Positions 11,701 through 26,700 of a DNA stretch of 64,000 bases are shown piece by piece (within the stretch, counting starts at the first letter, position 1; every line of letters starts with the position of its first letter). The stretch lies in assembly GCA_032622095.1 (NCBI GenBank), contig CP136065.1, positions 63,845,094-63,909,093 of the forward strand. The letters run 5' to 3'. Position numbers and translations under genes: made by a program. The DNA is from Siphonodentalium dalli (lineage: Eukaryota; Mollusca; Scaphopoda; Gadilida; Siphonodentaliidae). The notes beneath the pieces are model-generated. The model worked only from the letters and a program-made list of their open reading frames with translations. It did not search any database and was not told where the DNA came from.

Positions 11701-14700
11701 TCATTTGGCACTGTATAACATTGATACGGACTGTATAACATTGATACGGACTGTATAACATTGATACGGACTGTATAACATTGATACGGTACTGCAAATG
11801 TTGCAACGAAAATGTCCAGTTAAATCCGTGGGTAAAATAAGTGTACTGACAATTTACCGCCACCAACAACAGTAGAGGAAACGGATCATAACTTATATCC
11901 ATGCCCGACTTCAGTACATTCATGAAAAAATGTTAAACTATGAAATATTCCTGACTGACCTTCAATAGCTAGCATCATCTACATAATCAGAACTTATGAG
12001 TCTTAAGTCCGAACAATGTTTTAATGTTTTATTTGACAACGTAATTAACACATAACCAGGCAGAATCAACCACCCACCACATGGCTTTAAGAGATGTCCA
12101 CTTCGATATCTTTCAGAATAAGTAATTGTCTTATATCAGTGAACATTCTCATCTTCTATCTATTCTTTAGGATCTGATGTGCAACCATCGTTTGAGCAGC
12201 CAAAGTCACAGACTCCCCCAGTATCAGGCATTACTGGGAGACGACAGTATCCCCAAATGGTAAGGCCAATCCAAAATGGTGGTTTAATTCTATGCTCCGT
12301 CACATTGTAAAATAATGGCTGTGTATATTTAAGGAATAATCTTGTTTTCCTTATATAATTACACAGTTTAACCCGTTCATGACGGGAGCTGCAATGGTGC
12401 AGCATTAAAGATCCTGTGCCAGTGCATTCTCCTATATATGTGAGTCTCCCATAGGGAGCCTTGCATATATAGGAGAATGCACTGGCTTACAAGGTGAAGG
12501 TAAATATTGTTAGGCCAATGAATTCTTATATTGCGAGGCTTCCTATGGGAGACTCGTATATTTAAGAGAATGCATTGGCACATGGTTTTCGCAAAAGTTC
12601 AGGAAGCTCCCGTCATGAAAGGGTTAAAGGCATCATGCCAAATTACAAACTCTTAAAATAGCTTTGTGAATCGACATGACGCCTTTAATCCCTGTAATTT
12701 AATATATTAGGAAACCTGAGATTATTACTTATAATTACATGTACATCTCAGTGAAAAATACTGACCTGATAAATATTGACCTGAAAATGCAATTTTGAGT
12801 TGAAAAGTTTGCTAAATGTTGTGAATTTTATAGTGACGTTGCTATGAAGTCGCTTGTTGCTGTGACAAAATACCTACACCATCATCACTTCCGGCCCTAA
12901 TGTAATTATCCTATTTAAATACATTACCATTTTGGAAACCCAAGCAAAATACTATAGATCTGAAGTGAATGTAATTATTGTTATTTATTGACATTCCCAA
13001 GTTCCAGCTCCGATCGCACCATATATCATATAGCGAAATACAGTGATGCTCTAATTAATCGACCTCTTAACCAAAGCAGAATTATGGGTAACTTTTCAGG
13101 ATTTAGTCGGAAATATGGCTTGTTGCCATTCATCGGAAAGCTCTCCCCCGAGAGCTTTCCGATGAATGGCAACAAGCCATATTTCCGACTAAATCCTGAA
13201 AAGTTACCCATAATTCTGCTTTGGTTAAGAGGTTGATTAATTAGAGCATTACTGTAAGTCAATTTAACCTTTCCATGCCTGGAGCTTATTTTGGTTTCCA
13301 GGTGATAGCTTTGGTTATAGTGACCCCAAATAGACCCTGAAAGTTTTCCGCGAAATGTATTTTAACCTGTGAATGTATTTATTCTTTGGGGGAGGGGGTA
13401 TTCTTAGTCCCATTGGAACAGTCACATCTCTAGTTTGCATATTTTCTTTCAGACCAAGTCTAGTTCTGCTCCTCACTCCAATATGCCAACTTACAACCCT
13501 GGGATGATGTCACAACCAAATGTCCCGGGTCAGCCATCCATACAGCCTGGCATACCTGTCAATCAGCCTGGCATACCTGTCAATCAGCCTGGCATACCTG
13601 TCAATCAGCCTCCCTCTGGATATCAGCCAAACTTTCCTATGCCTTCTGGATCACCTAGAAAACCACTATCTGCACCATCCACTGGCCCACCCGGACATAT
13701 ATCAGGTCCGCCAATGACTGGTGCCCCAGTGGGTGCACAGAGACCTGGACTATCGCAGCCTTATTCAGGTCCTTCAATGTCCGGACCTCAACCACGTCCA
13801 GTAACATCAGGACATCCAACAGGTCCACCAATGTCTAGTTCATCTGCTGGACCTCCGTCAGGTCCACCAATGTCTGGACCCATGTCAGGTCATTCAATGC
13901 AACCCCAGGACAATAATATGTATTCTAATACAGGGATGCACCCTGCAACAGGACCTCCAACTGGACATCCGGGTCCTCCGACTGGACATCCAGGTCCACC
14001 AACTGGATATCCGGGTCCACCAGCTGGGCCTCCGGGTCCACCTACAGGGCCTCCGTTGCCGGGGCAAATGGGATGTCATGCACAAGGACCATATGTGACG
14101 CAGGAAACAGGCGGACCTGCTACATCGGCCTTTGCTCCGCATTCAAACGCTGGACGATACCCTCAGATTCCTCTGCCGAAGGGTCCGCCGAGTCAGCAAT
14201 ATGACCAGACTAATAACCTGGACGCTCTGTCAACCGGTCTCAGCAAGATGGGGTTTCAGGTTAGTAACCATTGGCAACCAACAGGCCTCAAAATATGGTG
14301 CTGGACATTTGCAGAATGATGTCCCCAGAGGGTGAATTTAGTGACACTACTCTGCACAGCGGGCTAGCATCACTAAACTCACCCTCTGGGGACCTCAATC
14401 TGTATGGCCACATGGGAGACGTAGACTTTTATGTCTATATGCAATATTAATTAAGAAATGAATGTAGTGGGTGTGGTTGTTATTGGTGGATACGGCGCTG
14501 TGGTCTTCGGGGCACATTGTGTGAACCTCGATGCTTTTTGATAATTTATTCCCATAAAAAGCTGAGTGTATTCTTATTTATATTCACAAAATCTGCCGAG
14601 AATTTGAGACTAGTCTGTGCAGCACATTGTCAGCTCAATATAAGACTTCCAAGCACTTAGCAAAGATAACGTGATCGATATAAATAACTGATTCCAGATG

Positions 14701-17700
14701 CAATTCGGCTGAACTTTGAAAAGCATGCCCACTTATTCTGCTGACCACTTCTAGTGATTAGGTCAGATTAGATCAACAATTTGTGATAGCGTGTTTGTGT
14801 TATGGTCTGTGTGTTATTGGTGTATGACACAGGTGACCCAATTGGAAGTTGACCAATCAACGATAATGATTTAGTGTAACACAAATGGCAGGGCTCAAAA
14901 TACATTTAATTTTGCGAGAATCAAATGCTGAATCAAGTTAGTGTTAAAGCACTGAAAATTGACAAGTTTTGCAAGAAACATTAAGAGAATCGATTCAGTG
15001 ATTCTCGTTGAATCTTAACCATGATGTCATGTGTGAGTTTAACATCAACATCATAGCAATAATTATTAACAAATTCGGGTCAAAAAAGATCCAGTAGTTC
15101 GTTTTAATTGATCTGTATTTTCTGTTTACATGTGCTATCATAATTGCACTTATACATTGGGACATTATATTAATTAAAATATCTCCTACACAATTCATTT
15201 ATAAATCAGATGATTAATTGAAGTTATGTATACATAAACATGACACTTCCTGAATAGACATATATGTTGTTCCACTCGCGAACTGTACTGTGACATATAT
15301 GTCGTTCTACTCGCCAAAGGGTTAAGGCCTGAAGCGGGCTATGTAAATATTCACTAATAACACAATTTGTTTTACAGAGTAGCAGTGATCGGGTTCTCAA
15401 CCTACTTAATGAGAAACGACTGATACCAGTTGATGGAGTCGAGACTGTTAAGCCTGTTCTACATAATGACTTCAAAAAAGTTCATGTCAATCCTGAGTAT
15501 GTTTACACGGAAACTAAATGCTAACATTACGAAAAAGTCATTCTCATATTCAGAATCAAGATTTCTCACTTTTAGCTACATAATTATTTAAGGGTGTTAT
15601 GGAACTGTTTTTCATTGGTCGATAGCAAAAGCAAAGGTGCACTTCTATTGATACCTTCTAGTAGAAGAAAATTTAGAAATTTTTAGACAATGTCTGAATT
15701 AATTCCGAGTTCAGAATTATGAAGTTGCATTCAAGCATTAAGTTTATTCATTTCTATATGAAATTTCACAATCTTTTTGCAGGTCATTGAGATGTACTCT
15801 GAATTTTGTTTTTGTTACAATGATTTTTTCCACCTTTTACAGTATATTGAGATGTACTTTGAATTGTATTTCTCTTGTTAAAATGAATTTTTCCCACCTT
15901 TACAGTATATTGAGGTGTACCCTGAATTGCGTTCCTCAGACGTCAGCGTTGTTGAATAAAGTCAGGTTACCTCTGGGAATCTTGATACATCCATTCAAGG
16001 ATTTATCTGTAAGTAATATATTTGTGTGATATAGTGATTTACATTTGCTTACCAGATCTCTCCCTATGGGAGACTCGCATATATAAGAGAATTCACTGGC
16101 TTACAACGTCAAGGTATATATTGTTAGGCTAATCTATTCTCTAAAATATGCGAGGCTCCTAAAGGAGACTCGCATATATAAGTGAATGCATTGGCACAAG
16201 AGTTTTCGCAAAATTTCAGGAAGCTCCAGTCATGCCATGATTAATTTAATCACATGAACATACCGATATAAATAAATAATTATTAATTTCTTTTCGACAT
16301 TTATAAAATTGTCACGAACACAAATGTTCGACTTCAAAAAGTGCATTGGATATTTATATATATATTTGACACATCGTTTACCGATGCAAATTTGGGGGTA
16401 TCTATGAAAAATTTATAATATATTCAATACTTTGATTTATTGAATAGATGCAATTCTGTTTTTTTCCCTTCTAAAGTTTTTGAGTGACATGATCAAATGA
16501 TTGTTAGCGAAATATTATTGGCGGAAACCCTGTGAAAATGCATTCTCTTTTATAGGCAGCCTCGCATATATAAGAGAATACATTGGCTTAACAATATTTA
16601 TCTTGACCTTGTAAGCCAGTGCATTCTCTTATATATGTGAGGCTCCCTATGGGAGACTCGCATATATCAGAGAATGCTCTGGCTCACAATCTTTAATGCT
16701 GCAACAGCGCAGCTCCGGTCAAAGGGTTAAGAAAGGGTTAACACGTTCACTGCCGACGCCATTTAATTACATGCAAAAAGTTTGAGATAACTTGTAGTCA
16801 GCTAACTTGTAGTCCGCAGTGAATGTGTTAAAAATACTACTAGTAATTTTTATTCTGTTGAGATATATTCATATAAATCAGTATAGCCTGAAGATTGTTG
16901 TACAATGTTAAAGTGATGTAAAACACTCCGTGTTAAATGAAATAAGTCCACAATATGTCTTTAATGGCTATGTTTGAAAATCGTGTATGCTCATTCAATA
17001 TTTGCCAACTATCTGCAAAGCAAAAATTATTACCTGCCTACTTCTATGAAATCCCAGTATGCTAAATTATAAAACTATATTCTTGACAGCAATCGGATTT
17101 GAAATATTGATGTTTTTCTGTTTCAGCAATTACCTGTGATACAGTCTAGTGTGATAGTGCGGTGTCGATCGTGTCGGACGTATATTAATCCATTTGTGTA
17201 CTTTGTTGATCAGAGGCGGTGGAAGTGCAATCTCTGTTTTAGAGTTAATGAATGTGAGTAATGCTTTATATATGGTCTATCTCTTCCTATAACAAGTGTT
17301 AGATAGTTTCCTGGGTATAAAATCATTATTACAGTAATGCTCTAAGTAATCGACTTCTTAACCACAGCAGAATTATGGGTAACTTTTCAGGATTTAGTCG
17401 GAAATATGGCTTGTTGCCATTCATCGGAAAGCTCTCACTGTTATTGATTTGAATTCAAATTTTCTGGTATAATATACATTATACATACTATCAATTTGGG
17501 ATATTTTACAGCTCGCATTCGTTCCGAGCTTGACTGCGGGATAACTCTATCTAAAATTTATAAAAATAGTAATGAAACAATGTCCCAATTGATTGTCACA
17601 TTATATAAGAAAATATTGATAATAAAATAAATATTAATTGATAGAAGCGTTTCCAGACAGGTGTCTTGGACTAGGGTTGAAACGATTAATCGACTAGTCG

Positions 17701-20700
17701 TAGACGACGCTGAAATGTCAGAACGTCGACTCTGAATTTTGCCGTCGACTAGTCGGAACATAGTGTATTAGTTCCATGTATAACGTTTTCAAGATCGATT
17801 CCGACATAAACGGTGTTAACTGAGCGTAAGTTACGGTAAGTATAATGTTTGGTGGCACCCGGAATTGACAGTGTTACTAGTATAGACACACACGGTGACC
17901 CGACTATTAATTGAAAGAATGAAATTGACAACACAATGTCTCACTCATCGTTTGAAGTCAAAGACATCACTGCGACATGATGGCAATGATTGACGCGGCT
18001 TTATCGTTTGTCGGAGACCGCTTTGATCTAGACACTGTGTATATTTCAATTGATCAATTGAAGGTTGCTTAAGGTGACATCATTGTTGCTACCGTATATA
18101 AATGATACTGACATGATACTGGCTATCGTATTCTACAACATAGCCTATTCTATAGGGCGTATTTAGTCGGAACATTAACATTTTATAGTGACACCGCTCG
18201 GCACCGGTTTATTGGTGATCACGTGACTAAACGAAATCTCGAACGCTGATATTAAATTTAAAACCTGTATAAATGATCGAGTTTCTAATCATTATCCACC
18301 ACATGTCTAATTATATAATTACATTCAGTGTGTTGGATAAATATCAAGATGTTTACAGTATTATTTTAGCAAATAAATTGGTGTCTATGCAGGGAAATGC
18401 GCTACGCAATAGACCGTCATTGCATCAGTCATCAGTGTACGCCATGTACGATGAATTTTCCGTACCATGTTATGTTTGAAAGTTTTGATATCGGGTACCG
18501 ACTAGTCGACGCAACGCAAATTTTGGGTCTCGACTAGTCGACTCTGAAATTCACTAATCGTTTCAACACTATCTTGGACTCATATCTATTATTTTAAACC
18601 CTAAAACTGTATAAAATGTATTTGGGAAGAGATAGACCTTCTTTAAACCTTTCTATACTAAATGGCTTCTCATATCAGTTATAAAAGTATAGATTGGAAT
18701 GGTCTATTATTCAAGTGGAGGGGCATTTATTGAACGGCCTTTGCGACCAACTTGTCAGTGAGCATGCTACTCATCCTATAAACCATTGCGGGCATCAGTA
18801 AACCACACCATGGGTTGTAACAATTGGAGTTTTCCATTCCAGGGTTAGTCTAATTAGTTGAAAGTAGTCAATTTAAAAGTTATATAAACCAGTGTAGGAC
18901 GTATATGTTGGGCAATCCATATTTATGCTGTGTCAGTAGTTGAGAGATAATTTAGATATCAATTCCCGAGAAATTGCAAATCCCGTATTTTACTGGATCA
19001 GTTATATGAAAATACATGTCAAGTGCGAATTTGGGTATGATCTGATGATTTTTGCCAGAGTTATGGCCCTTTTTGAATTTGAATTTTCGTTTGTTTTTGG
19101 GTTTCGGATCACTTGTTTTGGGGTTTTTAGTCAACATTTATGTACGAACTTCTTTTGGAATGGTCATATAGACCTCCTAGGATATCCGCAGTTTCGTCCA
19201 TGCTTAATCCGAATTGCTACGGTCGGGGGCAAATGCCACGCGACAGCGTACCACTTGTTTTAATGGACTAAGACAGATAGTATATTGCAATGTTATTTTT
19301 TTTTTTTCCACAGTACCTGATGAATTTTCATATGATCCTGTATCAAAAACCTATGGAGATCCACAAAGAAGGCCAGAAGTGAGATCATCGACAATAGAGT
19401 TCATAGCTCCATCAGAATACATGGTAAGGAACCACCTCGATTTGTGGTGTTGGCTTTACCATTTTTATACTAAATGGATTCTCCCACCCAGTTATAACAG
19501 CGTATATTGGTATGATCTTTTATTCATTTAGAGGGATGTTCAGGTAATAAAAGCAGACGACAGACAGAATAACAGATAATACAAGAGCATAATGATTCAT
19601 ATTCACTGGTGGAAAATGTTCAGACAATATGTTGAAAAAACGACCTACCTTGCTCGTATTTAAATTCGCACAGTACTATTTTTTGCTCATTTTTGAACTC
19701 GCGCACCCGAGTCTTGTTTCAGTCTTGTTTCAGTTCTTCATTATCCATAAAGATACATGTGTATATCAAAGACCGTCTCGAAGAGAAGAAAATTTTCATC
19801 GAATAGAACACAACTGCGTAATAATTGTGTATGGTCCGAATAAGCATTCTGATATTCAAAAATGATTTATGGATAGAGATGGGCGGTATTGAAATTTCAA
19901 GCTCGGTATCGGTATCGGTAAATTTTCGTCGATTTACCGCGGTATCGGTACGGTAATCGGTATTGCTATTAAATTACAAAACCAGAGCAGATATTCCCGG
20001 TAAATTGCGGTAATTCAAGTTTTTAACTGAACAATATGCATGTATATATGCCCACGGATTTACTACATTCGTGACAACAGCTAAATGAGGCAACACAATG
20101 ACCTACACAATTATTCAATTAAGTGATATTCACACATCTGTTTGATGATTTACAAGCACGCCGTCGCATCCCTTTTGAAAAGAATAAGAGATTGCATCAT
20201 TGCATGGCTACAATATCTATACGTGTCAATTTCGTCACATTTTCGCGAGTGAATTGAATTGTGAGTAGTAATCAGTGAGCACAATTCACAACTCCATATA
20301 AATAGCCGCAACGCGAAATAAATCTTAGAATTTAATCAATTGATGGATCTGTTCTATTTTTAGAAAGTGAAAGTAGATTATGATTCACTGTACAAATGAA
20401 ATTGGACCTTATTTCTGTTAATGCCGCTTGCATTGTGGTGTCTTTGAAGTCGCCAAAGCCACGTGCTATACGGACTGCCACCGCCTGGGCATTACACAGT
20501 GACAGTCAGTGTGTCATTGACGACGTTACAATGTAACAATACGTTACATCACAGCTTCTTTGATACACTGTGTATCTATTCTAACAACTGCATTGATTGT
20601 TAGGCCCGTAACTAGGTCAACCATCTGTGAGTGTGTATTCCTTTTGCTCGCTCAAGGCCTGTCAAACTGATAACAGGTCACCGACACGGTCAGCTGAGTT

Positions 20701-23700
20701 CTTATCAAGTGGCTGCTTTTTACCAGTCGGGTTCTTTGTGATGGTCTGATGGATTTGTATAATTCTGAGATTAATTTTAATTAAAGTACCAAATCAAAAC
20801 TGTTTACTGAGAAACTTTACTCAATACGAAGACACACAAGTTGGCAACACATGAATAATTTCAATACCGAAAAATCGGTATGTTTAGTTTTGATTCGGTA
20901 CGGTAAATCGGTATTACGCTGATACCGATACCGCACGGTAAATACCGAGTACCGCCCATCTCTATTTATGGACATCATGAAATTGAACTTGAAAGAAGTA
21001 AAAACACACCACTTACCTATATAGGTTGCTGACTTTAGAAAACAAATCAACTCTTGTATGGTTGCATGTATCTTAAATGTATAACTAGCACAGACTGTTT
21101 GATCAGGGTGTCAACCCAGGGTTGTAAATACTGAGAAGTGCTTTCGTGCACATTCATTCTGGAATATGTGCATATCTTAGAAGCATTAATTCAACATCAA
21201 AGATCTAACCATGATGTATTGCTTTACATGTACATATGATTAATGGCGTTGAGATTTATTGGTTGCCCATTATTAATTAAATATAAGTGTGTATTATATC
21301 TATCTAAAATACCCCTCTTATTTTCCCTATTGTTTGATATAAACTTATGACGTTGTTCACATTTTCCGTTCAAGAGTTATCCCTCTTGGTTTATCTGAAA
21401 ATGTTGGATTTCCATCCGTCCTCTCTTGTATCTCCTCAACCATGGGTTATCGGATCTCAATGAAATTTGGTAATTAGGTTTGTCATCAGTAGTGCTTTCA
21501 AAAGAGGGTTCATTGACATTGTTCACATTTTCCATTCAATAGTTATCCCTCTTTCTTTATCTGAAAATAGTGGATTTTGTCTGTCCGCTCATATATATCT
21601 TTTGTTAGAATTGTCATGTAATTTGTTCGTTCATAATATTTTTTTCACAATTTGGTTTCCGACCTGCCCATACTTCAATTTTCACCATGGGGTTATCCCA
21701 GCACCCGTGGTGCAACCTTTGGTTTGCTTTATCTGACCTTCACTACCTTTATCTGACCTTCACTACCTTTCTCTTTCAGCTTCGGCCTCCACAGGCAGCA
21801 GTGTATCTATTTGTTCTTGACGTGTCTTTTAATGCTGTTGAGACAGGTAAGTTCATGACCACATTCAATATTTAAAAACTCAAATCAAAAAGACACCTTT
21901 TTGCTGACTCGGGTGCTTGTATATCTTGAAAGTAATTGAATTTTATTCAGGATTTTTTCAAGCCCTTGACCAATACAAATCTCAAAATATTGTGCTGGTC
22001 ATCCAGAGGGTGAATTTAGAGATGAACAGCGGGTTATCAGAATTAACAAGTTTTTTTTTAGTTCTTTTTAGAAAGTTTCTTTTTCTTTACTTAGTTCAGT
22101 TTCTCTGTATCCCCAAATTGGCAGACAACACAATGCATAATCAAGGTGCCCAATGGGTGCACATCACCATCTCACCATCTGGGAACTTATACTGAGCCTG
22201 CATCTGCCATAGCAGATGAAGCCATCCAGAATGAGGTCACCAGAGGATGAATTTAGTGATGCTAGCCCCACTGTGCAGGGTAGCTAGCGTCACTAAATTC
22301 ACCCTCGGGAGACCTCATTCTGCAATGTCCAGCACCATATTATGAGGTCTGATTCAATATTAAAAAAAAACTCAAAATCAAAAACCTTTTTGTTGTGCCT
22401 TAAAGATGGTCCTAATTTGTGTTATCTAGTTTCCGGGATAAAATATAAATATTAATCGATGACACATGTCTGCAAAAAATGATTCTGTAAATTAATATTG
22501 AGTTTTGTCTGATATAATACATATAACCTTTCAGGAGAGTTTTACGGGCTATTATTAGAACAGAAACTTCAGGCGTATTCAGTGTGTAGCAAGAGGGAGA
22601 ACTCTCTTGTTAGCACTCTCCAACAAGGCAAAATTCTATTTCGATTCAGATATCTTACAGGAATAAACCACTTTGTTATGCCTTTATTTAATCTGCAGTT
22701 TTGTCTTTATTTTATTCACAGAAAAAGGTTTTATATAAATTATGTTGTTGTTGTTGTAATTGTGGCCCGGAAGAGATACACCATCTTTAATCAGATAAAT
22801 AAGTTTGCAAACTGGATTTCTTATTTGCAGAAATTTAACATCAGGCATTTATCTTAACTGGAGCTTCCTGAAATTTTGCGAAAACCCTGTGCCAATGCAT
22901 CATCTTATATGCGAGTCTCCCATAGGGCGGCTCGCATATATAAGAGATTACATTGGCCTAAAGATATTTACCTTGACCTGTTAAGCCAATGCATTCTCTT
23001 ATACATGTATATGCGAGGCTTCCTAAGGGTGTCTCGCAAATAAAGATAACGCACTGGCTCAGGATCTTCAATGCTGCACCGGCGCAGTTCCCATCATGAA
23101 AGGCATCATTTAATGCCAAAATGGTAGATAGTAGTATCTTCATCATACAGATTTTTTATTCAGTTCATTAGCATTTCATCAGCCAATTTTTCTAGAAATT
23201 TAAGAATTTTGTTTGAAAATTACGATTTTATTCTCAACTCATGTTTTAACCCTTTAGCGTTCAGAACACCCCAGAGCGCCCTGCCGTGTAGCGTCCATAA
23301 AGCCCTGCCGCGTAGCGTCCAGAGAGCCCGGAGTTTTGCGTTTTTTTCAGTCATAGTTTACAACAAAACTATTGCATTATAACACAACAAATTGCTTTCA
23401 TTGTTAATGTAAATAATAAAATATATGTTACATTATTAATTGTTAAGTTTTTGTGGGGTTTTGTGGCAGATTTTGTACAATTTAATCAATAGTTGTCAAT
23501 AAAATCGCAATAAAACGAAAAGTGGAATGCGGCGGTGCTATTTTTTTAAGTCGACTAGAGAAATCAGCGTACTCGGGTAACTGTGTACGGTCGTCTAACT
23601 GACGATTTTCAAACTTTATTTTTATTTCCAATAAAATATTCACTTGACTTGTTTATGTTTTTATATCATATGCATCCAAATATAAAACAATCACTACCAT

Positions 23701-26700
23701 TAATTTGACTAACGAAGCTACGGTAAGAGCAAGACGACATGCTGATGTTAGTTTTTGTTACTAAGGACGCCGTGTTTGTTCTTACTGCTGTGTAGGCCTA
23801 TTCCCAAATAAAACTGTTTCCAATTATTATTTTATTTTTCCTAATTCTTCACATGATCATATTGACAATATTATATTTTTTATAGAGTGTATAAAATGTA
23901 TAGAATAGCAATGCGAGGAACTAATTAGAAGCTTCCAGCAAACAGCGCGTTCGCGTTTACCAATTTCTGAACACGTGGCTTCCATCCAAGCTGGGCGCGA
24001 ATTTCAATCTTATAGTTATCAATAATTTTTCAAGAGATATTTATCATTTAATCGAACAAAATTGCACTATTAGTATGTCCTTTGTTACAAGTTGAACATA
24101 GGCCAAACAATATATCGATTACCGGTAGTTTAACTGTGTACACACCTTGTGTTTTGGCACTAACTGTGATATAAATTGCATCATCATTACATCAAGGTCA
24201 AGGTAACGCCTGTGTCTCAATGTGATTTATTTTTAGTATATTTCGTCATCCTTATTCAATACGATGTCTTGCTAACTATTATTTAGTTTGGCATCTCATA
24301 TATTCACGAAGAGAAAAGCACTGTTATCGACCTTAATGGCCATTCAATCTTTTTCAATATGTGATGGACATGATCTACGCATGTAAATGTGACAAGATAT
24401 ATCGTAATAAACTGGGTCAAGTACGTACGCATTACGTTCGTGAGGTACACAGAAGGAGTTGTTGTCAGCGCTGAATATATAGTTCTTGCGATATATATTT
24501 CAATTCCGACATATTAAACATTATATTGTTACTGAATAGCATTTCAACTTCTAACCTATGATTTAAAAAATTGAAATTTTAGTCTATTAATGCTGTTTTT
24601 ATGTCTTTTTTTATACATGACACACGGAGTAATTGTCCAAGTATTTACGTCGACGTTGCATCTTATTTCTGTACCCTCACGATCATGGCTTGTGTTTTGT
24701 TTACATTGGTTACTATCTGTGATCACGTGTCAACAACAGTTAATCAGATTTTTACAATGCTGGAATCAATTTCACAATGCATTTCCACATTTTATTGAAT
24801 TTCGTTGGTACATTATTAAATGCAAATAAATAGAAGTTGGTTAACACTTTGCTAGTGATTGTGGAAAAGTGAAGGTAATTCTGGAAATCGAGGTTACAAC
24901 GTCAAACTTCATACAAAATCTTCGCGGTGTTTTTGTTGATAAAATATTGGGGATAATTTTATTAAACGATGTCAAAGTATGGTACGCATTCATATGGACA
25001 TGAACTAGAGTGATTGGTGCACATGTAGATGTGAAAATTTAAAGGAATGCACGCGTAAAACGATCTCATTATTTTATTAGTAAGTGATTGCTAACAGTAA
25101 AGAAAGTACGGCAACTGTGTTTCCTTGCCGTCTTGCGTAATACACAACTCAATCGACGACGTTTTCTGTTTTGCAAATTTATATATGCAATATATAATGG
25201 GGGATAATTTTGTTTAACGATGTCAAATTATGGTACGCATTCATGTGGACATGAACTAGAGTGATTGGTGCACATGTAGATGTGAAAATTTAAAGGAATG
25301 CACTGCAAAAAGATCTCATTTTTTTTATTTGAAAGTGATTGCTAACAGTAAAGAAATTATGGCGACTGTGTTGTCTCACGCAGTACCGTACACAACCAGA
25401 TCTCCGGATTTTTTTGTTTTGCAATATTTCTGTTGATAAATTGAACACAATAATACGATAAATTTTCGGAAATTACCAGCTGAAATGACAGCAATAAAAT
25501 TCAGAATCTGATACATTTCAATGTGAAATTGATTTTAATTCTATGCAACGAATCAGGGTCAAGAAAAATACGGAAAGATACCTACCAACTCCATAGTGTC
25601 TCCTTGTTCTCCATCGCCAGATGGAATATATGATAAAACAAATCATCTTACCTGCTCTTCCCATACTAAGGATGTAGTATGAATTAAATAAAAACAAATT
25701 GCACATTGCCAATGGGGGGGGGGGGGGGGGACTTGACTTTCATAAATATGAAAATCAATTGTTACCAATTAATTAAAATAAAATAAACCATCCTTGCAGA
25801 TAAACAAGAGCCACCATAAGATTTAATAATACATTTTTTCCTATAACTTTGACGTTACCAGAAAGTTATGTTGGCTGGGGTGACGACGTTCTCTCCTATC
25901 AGTATTGGTGTGGGTAATGACGTTAGACATATTACTGTTGGGTAAAGGGTTAAACAAGCAGTATTTCATACCATTCGCAGTGTTTGTTTTTCTGTGTTGC
26001 TTAAGCAATTGCAAAATTCTCTTTACTTTTATATTTTGTAGGTTATCTTAGTATATTCTGCTCAACGTTACTAGAAGAACTGGACAAGCTTCCTGGGGAT
26101 GCTCGAACGCAGATCGGTTTTATATGTTTTGATAAAGCTTTATATTTCTTCAATATGAACGAGGGTCTTTCTCAGCCACAGATGTTTATAGTGCCAGATA
26201 TCGAAGGTTTGTTACACCAAGAGGGTGAATTTAGTGATGCTACCCCACACAGCCGGCTAGCATCATTAATTTCACCCTCTGGGGAAATCATTCTGCCTAG
26301 GCCTCATATCTGAGAGATATCATTAGTCTCCAATTAACATTGTTTTTAGTTACTTTTTCCCTTCTGTTCATTTTCTATATCCCCTAATTTGCAGAAGATA
26401 AAATTTACAATCGAGGTGAATAATGGGTGAACATCACCAACTTCAACTTTGGAACTTCAATCTGATCCTGGGTCTCTCATAGTAGTTGAGGCCTCAGCAG
26501 AATGAGGTTCCCTGAGGGTGAATTTGGTGATGCTAGCCCATCGTGCGGGACCTCATTCTGCAAATAAGAGACACACTATTTCAAGGCTTGTACGTCAATT
26601 TCATGTTACGTGTGTGCAACCTTGTTATATTCGCGTTTAATATACCAAGGAAACTTTAAACAATACAAAATAATTAAATGTTTTTTATACAAATATGTAC

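Noticed and set aside
12988-13262. Overlapping open frames on both strands encoding nearly the same peptide (NFSGFSRKYGLLPFIGKL)
   Set aside because: The sequence is a near-perfect palindrome, so both strands read the same. It lies in a family A MITE and recurs as non-coding copies with different loops.
14260-14319. Extension of the Pro-rich exon past 14259
   Set aside because: The next exon joins in phase 0 at 14259 with a normal donor; the extra codons run into family D repeat sequence.
13894-14335. Additional frames overlapping the Pro-rich SEC24 exon (minus strand and +2)
   Set aside because: Shadows of a G/C-richer coding exon; the chosen frame alone is continuous with flanking SEC24 exons.
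24590-24829. Possible transposase fragment in the 2.7-kb TTAA segment
   Set aside because: The frame is short, Phe/Leu-rich, and shows no DDD-type motif or similarity I can recognise.
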